Assembly (NCBI GenBank): GCA_913062655.1
Contig: CAJXXO010000081.1
Location: forward strand, 1-9,474
Length of the DNA: 9,474 nucleotides
Direction: 5' to 3'
From: an uncultured Bacteroidota bacterium
GTDB taxonomy: Bacteria; Bacteroidota; Bacteroidia; Chitinophagales; S012-47
Shown here piece by piece: positions 5,653-9,474 of the stretch. Made by a program: the position numbers and the translations under genes. Below the pieces are notes generated by a model, which saw only the letters and a list, made by a program, of their open reading frames with translations, made no database searches and was not told where the DNA came from. Every line of letters begins with the position of its first letter. Positions within the stretch are counted from its first letter, which is position 1.

Positions 5653-6959
5653 AGTGTTTTTTTAGGTCCTTCCGCCAGTCGTATGCCGGCAAAAAGCCAT
5701 TGCTTATCCGGGTGGAAGAAATTGCGATACGTCTTTCGAATATGATCAGGAGGGGTAGCACATGACCCACCGCGCAGCACCATCTGGTTGATCATAAACT
5801 TGCCATTGTATTCGCCAATGGCTCCGGGAGGGGGCTGATAGCCATGATATGGCAGGTAACTACTGTACGTCCATTCCCACACATCGCCATACAACTGGTA
5901 GTACTTTTGGTGGTTGTCTATGGGTAAGATCGGATGGAAAAGATTACTATCCTGCAAGTTGGACTTCTTGCGGTCAGGTTGGCAATTGAGCGCTGCCACT
6001 TCCCACTCAAACTCAGTGGGCAGTCGGTGTCCTGACCAGGTCGCGAAGGCCTCGGCCTCGTAAAAGCTGACGTGGGCAACAGGTGCATCGAGGTGGAGGG
6101 GTTGCATGCCATTGAGAGTCATTTCGTGCCATCCATCCGGTGTATTGTGCCAGTACATGGGGTGGTCAATGGCCATTTCCTGTCGCCATTTCCATCCATC
6201 ATCCAGCCAGAGCACAGGGTTGTCATATCCCCCGTCTTCCATGAATGCTAGATACTCTCGATTGGTGACCAGTCCTTTTCGCAGGCCAAACTCTTCCAGG
6301 TATACCCGCATAACCGGCTGCTCATTATCAAAGCAGAATCCATCGCCCCGGTAACCGATCAAATAGTCACCAGCGCCTACGGTTACAAAATCCTGGTAGT
6401 CACCAGGCAGCTTCTCCATGGGGGCCAGGCTATTTTCCGGTAAGTTGTTGTAAACCGGCTCCATCGGGTTGTGGCAGAGGATGTATTTGATATCGTATAG
6501 CAGCAGCTCCTGGTGCTGCTGTTCATGGTTTATGCCTATTTCCAGCAAGGTGCAGACCTCTTTTTCCTGACCGGCATCCACGTGCTGCAAAAAGCCAACC
6601 ATTCGTTCGTCAATGGCGTGTCGGTAGGCAAATATCTCATCCACTGTAGGTCGGGTGAGGTGGCCCCGCTGTGCCCGTTGCCAACGATCTCCGGCTTGTA
6701 TGTAGTAGGAGTTAAAGAGATAGGGGTATTTCTCATGAAACCAGGCATAGTCTTCCTGAAAGCCCTTCAACAGAAAGGTCTCAAAAAACCAGGTAGTGTG
6801 GGCCAGGTGCCACCGGGGCGGACTTACATCCACAATAGGTTGCGGCACATAATCTTCCGCGGCCAAAGGCGCACACAGTTCCGCTGTACGCTTTCTGACT
6901 TGTTGGTACTTGGTTAGAAGTTGAGATAATGGAGCTACAGTAGTGGTAGCGGATGACAT
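5649..6959 (-). CDS. egtB: Ergothioneine sulfoxide synthase EgtB (likely cysteine-using type)
   Basis: EgtB is a non-heme iron enzyme that uses oxygen to join hercynine to a thiol, forming the C-S bond of ergothioneine. From the ATG at 6959 the protein has 436 residues. An N-terminal DinB-like helical domain (about 10-165) carries the iron ligands H54 (in WHLAHTTWFFE), H145 and H149 (in GINHEQQHQE). A C-terminal formylglycine-generating-enzyme-like domain (about 188-430) contains RLPTEFEWEVAA, GDVWEWT, VLRGGSC and YRNFFHPDKQWLFAGIRLA. Mycobacterial EgtB binds gamma-glutamylcysteine with an Asp and an Arg in a DYPIR-like segment; by my alignment these are Phe and Lys here, as expected for cysteine-using enzymes such as that of Chloracidobacterium. 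I prefer ATG 6959 to TTG 6977 because the latter overlaps the -7 promoter box. The stop overlaps egtD by ATGA. Selenoneine synthase SenA is related, but no senB or senC is present. Confidence 0.92.
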   Translation of the reverse strand: MSSATTTVAPLSQLLTKYQQVRKRTAELCAPLAAEDYVPQPIVDVSPPRWHLAHTTWFFETFLLKGFQEDYAWFHEKYPYLFNSYYIQAGDRWQRAQRGHLTRPTVDEIFAYRHAIDERMVGFLQHVDAGQEKEVCTLLEIGINHEQQHQELLLYDIKYILCHNPMEPVYNNLPENSLAPMEKLPGDYQDFVTVGAGDYLIGYRGDGFCFDNEQPVMRVYLEEFGLRKGLVTNREYLAFMEDGGYDNPVLWLDDGWKWRQEMAIDHPMYWHNTPDGWHEMTLNGMQPLHLDAPVAHVSFYEAEAFATWSGHRLPTEFEWEVAALNCQPDRKKSNLQDSNLFHPILPIDNHQKYYQLYGDVWEWTYSSYLPYHGYQPPPGAIGEYNGKFMINQMVLRGGSCATPPDHIRKTYRNFFHPDKQWLFAGIRLAEGPKKTL

Positions 6960-6974
6960 AACAAGGGCTTTTCT

Positions 6975-7006
6975 CAAAGATAGGACTTCTCAGAGGCTAC
7001 CCCAAA
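6975..7006 (-). promoter_or_regulatory. Bacteroidota-type promoter of the egtB-egtD unit
   Basis: Read on the minus strand, TTTG (7006-7003) is followed after 20 bases by TATCTTTG (6982-6975), a near-ideal match to the TTTG/TTG-N17-23-TAnnTTTG consensus. The egtB ATG at 6959 is 15 bases past the -7 element, so the leader would be only about 8-10 bases. No operator is recognised. No terminator separates the upstream channel gene, so readthrough from it may add to expression. Confidence 0.75.
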
Positions 7007-7020
7007 ACTCCTTTTGCCAT

Positions 7021-8091
7021 CTATGCCTGCTCCTCAGGATGGATCAACCGGGTCATATAATCCTTAAAACTGGCGATCTGTTCCTCTGTGCCTAATACAA
7101 TAATCCCCATATTGATCTCAATTACCGTATCGGCTGACGGATTTACAATATACTGGCCATCGGGCGTTTTTAGCCCTACGACATTGGCACCTGTGTTCTT
7201 CCGGATATTGAGTTCTTTAATGGTCTGTTTGGTCTTTCCCTCTGGGAGGCTGTCGAAAATGACCTCTTCGAACGACACCAGTTCGTCACCCTTTTCCGTG
7301 AGGATAGTAAAGAATTCCACGGCATCCGGCTTGGTCACCAGGGTGGCCATGTAGAAGCCTCCGATTTGATTGGGCAGTATTACATGGTCTGCTCCCGCTC
7401 GCTTGAGCTTGCGCTCCGCTTTTTGGTAGGTGGCCCGGCTGATGATTTTCAGATTGGATTTCAATTGTCGTGCCGTAAGCACCACATATACATTATCTGT
7501 ATCTTCCGGTAGGGCAGCGATAAGGGCCGAAGCACGTTCAATGCCGGCTTCTTCCAGCGTTTCATCATTGGTGGCATCTCCTTGCAGGTACGGAGTATTC
7601 TCCCGCTGATGCAGGTCATCAATGGTTTCTTGCCGGTTGTCGATCACTACAAAAGGCACCTTGTGGCGGTTGAAGTGTTCGGCAATTTCCTGTCCGTAGC
7701 GGCCGTATCCACAGATAATAACATGGTCTTTGAGCTGTGCAATTTTCTTTTCCATGGCTCTGTATTGAAAGAGTTTCTTCAGCCCGCCCTCTACCAGGAA
7801 ACGGGAAATATTGGTTACCGCATAAGCAAAAATGCCTATGTTGCCGATGATTAGCAGCGAGGCAAATATCCGGCCCGTGTCGCTGAGCGGACGCACCTCT
7901 GTGAAGCCCACAGTGCTCAGCGTAATTATGGTCATGTAAAAGGCCTCGGTAAGGGTATAGTTCTCAATAGTAGAAAAGCCGATCACACCTGTGATGATGG
8001 CCATAGCCAGGAGAATAGCAGATAAGCGTAGACCCCGGAAGAAGGTCTGTGATTGGCGATCTATACGACTGGTAGGCGTAGTCCTTAACAA
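7021..8091 (-). CDS. Two-TM potassium channel with cytoplasmic RCK (TrkA-N/TrkA-C) domains
   Basis: The 356-residue protein has the MthK/Kch-like layout. TM1 is at about 21-40, a pore helix and filter at 52-65 (YMTIITLSTVGFTE), and TM2 at about 74-100. A linker leads to an RCK N-domain (about 120-245) with the Rossmann motif CGYGRYG (127-133), acidic VVIDN (148-152) and LQGDAT (169-174). An RCK C-domain follows at about 265-350. It probably forms a tetrameric inner-membrane K+ channel gated by nucleotide or ions bound to the RCK ring. The filter is TVGFT, where the consensus is TVGYG or TVGFG. The start is TTG 8091: no ATG lies between it and the TGA at 8107-8109, the next Met (residue 30) falls inside TM1, and a purine-rich GAGGAG lies 11 bases upstream. 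A weak -7 box GATATTTG (8108-8115, minus) overlaps this area. Divergent from the PD40 gene and upstream of egtB. Confidence 0.88.
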   Translation of the reverse strand: MLRTTPTSRIDRQSQTFFRGLRLSAILLAMAIITGVIGFSTIENYTLTEAFYMTIITLSTVGFTEVRPLSDTGRIFASLLIIGNIGIFAYAVTNISRFLVEGGLKKLFQYRAMEKKIAQLKDHVIICGYGRYGQEIAEHFNRHKVPFVVIDNRQETIDDLHQRENTPYLQGDATNDETLEEAGIERASALIAALPEDTDNVYVVLTARQLKSNLKIISRATYQKAERKLKRAGADHVILPNQIGGFYMATLVTKPDAVEFFTILTEKGDELVSFEEVIFDSLPEGKTKQTIKELNIRKNTGANVVGLKTPDGQYIVNPSADTVIEINMGIIVLGTEEQIASFKDYMTRLIHPEEQA

Positions 8092-8102
8092 AGCGATTAC
8101 TT

Positions 8103-8108
8103 CTCCTC
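8103..8108 (-). promoter_or_regulatory. Shine-Dalgarno-like GAGGAG supporting the TTG start of the channel gene
   Basis: The plus-strand CTCCTC reads GAGGAG on the minus strand and is 11 bases upstream of the TTG at 8091. Shine-Dalgarno sites are rare and weak in Bacteroidota, so this only mildly supports the non-ATG start. Confidence 0.35.
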
Positions 8109-8167
8109 AAATATCCGTATTTCTCAACAGAACTCAGTTGAACGGCTTGTTGACAAGGCCATGTTAC

Positions 8168-8185
8168 CCGAATACAATAATTCGG
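8168..8185. repeat. Small dyad in the divergent channel/PD40 promoter region
   Basis: CCGAAT (8168-8173) and ATTCGG (8180-8185) form a perfect 6-bp inverted repeat with a 6-base spacer, five bases upstream of the TTG element of the PD40 gene promoter. Position and size suit an operator for a dimeric regulator, but a chance dyad is possible. Smaller dyads lie nearby: AACT-C-AGTT at 8131-8139 and CTTG-TTGA-CAAG at 8146-8157. Confidence 0.3.
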
Positions 8186-8190
8186 CACGA

Positions 8191-8217
8191 TTGTCGCTAT
8201 GATTACGGTTACCTTTG
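8191..8217 (+). promoter_or_regulatory. Putative promoter of the PD40 envelope protein gene
   Basis: TTG (8191-8193), 16 bases, then TACCTTTG (8210-8217), an exact TAnnTTTG match. Spacing is one base short of the usual range. The start codon at 8240 is 22 bases past the -7 element, so the leader would be about 15-18 bases. Confidence 0.55.
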
Positions 8218-8239
8218 AAACCATAATGCAATTCCTTTT

Positions 8240-9474
8240 ATGAGCCGATTTTTTCTGGTAGGGCTACTGGCCTGTTTTTTATTACCTGCTTTCAGTCAAG
8301 AGGTCCAATGGGCCAATGAGTTACTGCGGTATAGTTCGCAGTATGGCAACAAATCCTATAGTGCAGAACAGGTCTTAGGCCCACCCAATGCGCTGCCCCA
8401 ATACGGATCCAGTCAGGTGGCCTGGGCGCCAGCCAAGGAGGAAAACAATATGATCGACTATGTGTGGGTGGAATTTGAAGAGGCTATCCATGTGCAACAG
8501 ATCGTAGTGGCTGAAAACCTGAATCCCGGGGCCATCAGTAAAATATTTTTGTTCAACGAGCGGAACCGCAGGAAGCTGGTATATGAGCAGGAGGAGTTTG
8601 GCGGCTTTTACGGTCCGGGCCGCATGTTCAGCCACACAATGGAGCGTACCGATTACAAAGTAAAGAGCCTGCGACTGGAACTGAACACAGCAGCGGTTCC
8701 CGGAATGAATCAAATTGATGCCATTGGTATAGCTGATCACAAAGACCCGATCAAGGCGTCCATCAATTTGGTGGACTATTTCAACTACAAAGGAGAACCT
8801 GAAAACTTGGGCCGGGCCGTCAACAGCCGGTTTGAGGACCGTTTGCCGATCATCGCTCCCGATGGACGTACCTTGTACTTTGCTCGTAAAGAACAACCCG
8901 ATGAGAGCGGTCAGTACCTGTCAGACGACATCTTCTATTCTGAATTGGGCCCAAACGGACAATGGATGCCGGCACAGGATATTGGCAAGCCGTTGAACAA
9001 TGAGTTTCACAACTATGTCGCGGCTGTTTCTACCGATGGGGAAGAATTGATATTGGCCAATGAATACAATCGCTTTGGTGAGGAAGGGGTCTCGGTGGCC
9101 ACCCGGAAAAAGGGAAAATGGGGTCGACCGGATGCATTGCGCATCAAAAGCATGTATAACGAAAATGAGTTTTCGTGCTACCATATGGGTGTGGATGGTG
9201 ACGTCATTTTGCTGGCCATAGAGCAGGATGATACCTATGGCGATATGGACATTTACGTCAGCTTCAAAGAAGAAGGTGACAAGTGGACGCGGCCGCTCAA
9301 TATTGGTCCACAGGTGAATACAGCCGGTATCGAAGGCAGTGCCTTTCTGGCAGCAGATGGGATGACCATTTATTTCAGCTCCAATGGCCATCCGGGTTAC
9401 GGGAAGATGGATATGTTCATGAGCCGCAGGTTGGATGATACCTGGACCAATTGGTCTGAGCCAGTGAACCTCGG
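8240..9474 (+). CDS. Secreted PD40 beta-propeller protein, probably OmpA-family (3' partial)
   Basis: The frame starts at ATG 8240 and stays open to the right edge, giving 411 residues. A signal peptide (MSRFFLVGLLACFLLPAFSQ) with likely cleavage near residue 19 sends it to the periplasm or outer membrane. Residues about 40-165 look like a beta-sandwich of discoidin/F5-8 type (EQVLGPPNALPQYGSS, DYVWVEFEEAIHVQQIVV). From about 195 there are PD40 (WD40-like) repeats: RLPIIAPDGRTLYFARK (201-217), YVAAVSTDGEELILA (259-273), a poorer one around 313-340 (CYHMGVDGDVILLA, DMDIYVS) and GSAFLAADGMTIYFSSNG (366-383). In Bacteroidota such propellers usually precede an OmpA-like peptidoglycan-binding domain, as in the T9SS protein PorE, but that part is outside the window, so this is inference. 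A five-codon frame from ATG 8225 ends by overlapping this start as ATGA. The gene is divergent from the potassium channel gene. Confidence 0.88.
   Translation, partial: MSRFFLVGLLACFLLPAFSQEVQWANELLRYSSQYGNKSYSAEQVLGPPNALPQYGSSQVAWAPAKEENNMIDYVWVEFEEAIHVQQIVVAENLNPGAISKIFLFNERNRRKLVYEQEEFGGFYGPGRMFSHTMERTDYKVKSLRLELNTAAVPGMNQIDAIGIADHKDPIKASINLVDYFNYKGEPENLGRAVNSRFEDRLPIIAPDGRTLYFARKEQPDESGQYLSDDIFYSELGPNGQWMPAQDIGKPLNNEFHNYVAAVSTDGEELILANEYNRFGEEGVSVATRKKGKWGRPDALRIKSMYNENEFSCYHMGVDGDVILLAIEQDDTYGDMDIYVSFKEEGDKWTRPLNIGPQVNTAGIEGSAFLAADGMTIYFSSNGHPGYGKMDMFMSRRLDDTWTNWSEPVNL

Noticed and set aside
6513..6917. Plus-strand frame of 134 codons opposite egtB
   Set aside because: It is a shadow of the egtB DinB-like domain, whose iron-binding motifs fix the coding strand.
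5649..6959. Selenoneine synthase (SenA) or ovothiol synthase (OvoA) instead of EgtB
   Set aside because: There is no senB glycosyltransferase or senC selenophosphate synthase nearby, and OvoA carries a fused C-terminal methyltransferase, whereas here a separate EgtD follows.
6957..6977. TTG at 6977 as the egtB start
   Set aside because: This codon overlaps the TATCTTTG promoter element, so it would lie upstream of the transcript start; ATG 6959 fits better.
8375..9391. Two long minus-strand frames (8375-8896, 173 codons; 8921-9391, 156 codons) at the right end
   Set aside because: They are antisense to the PD40 gene, whose signal peptide and propeller repeats are clear and whose frame simply runs off the window. 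The minus-strand products resemble nothing I know.
1931..9474. CRISPR arrays, insertion sequences, tRNA genes or attachment sites in the gaps
   Set aside because: All gaps are shorter than about 210 bases and are accounted for by terminators and promoters; I see no direct-repeat series, transposase or cloverleaf.

Overview
This window looks like a chromosomal segment of a member of the Bacteroidota, probably of the Cytophagales type. Three things point there. The first gene ends in a type IX secretion (T9SS) C-terminal sorting domain. Several gene starts are preceded by the Bacteroidota -7 element TAnnTTTG, in places with a TTG/TTTG element about 16-20 bases upstream. The last gene is a PD40-repeat envelope protein of a kind common in that phylum. 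Moderate base composition and dense packing suggest core chromosome; I see no mobile element, CRISPR array, rRNA or tRNA.

Layout. Bases 2-1930 (+) are the 3' part of a large secreted modular protein (lamin-tail, Calx-beta, OB-like, PKD, T9SS sorting domain), closed by a strong hairpin terminator. Bases 2137-2832 (+) encode a Nudix plus winged-helix protein of the NrtR/AraR type, followed by a terminator whose loop and T-tract seem to double as the promoter of a 62-residue membrane protein (2920-3108, +). That gene meets an 85-residue conserved-type hypothetical (3111-3368, -) tail to tail with two bases between. Leucyl/phenylalanyl-tRNA-protein transferase aat (3455-4147, +) is divergent from the latter.

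From about 4150 to 8091 everything is on the minus strand: a two-TM RCK potassium channel (7021-8091), then egtB (5649-6959) and egtD (4696-5652), overlapping by ATGA, then a small lipoprotein with a hydrophobic C-terminus (4196-4663). egtB has a very good promoter just upstream, so egtB-egtD, and perhaps the lipoprotein, form one transcription unit. A bidirectional-looking terminator separates it from aat. Bases 8240-9474 (+) begin a secreted PD40 protein that runs off the window and is divergent from the channel gene.

Biology. The clearest pathway is ergothioneine synthesis. EgtD trimethylates histidine. EgtB joins the product to a sulfur donor; here the active-site region looks like the cysteine-using rather than the gamma-glutamylcysteine-using type, which fits the absence of egtA and egtC beside it. 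No C-S lyase (egtE) is visible. The other genes are individually recognisable, but nothing shows that they work together. I found no convincing novel multigene system. The most interesting points are the EgtB/EgtD active-site variants, the terminator-promoter overlap at 2858-2896, the altered potassium-channel filter and the odd lipoprotein.
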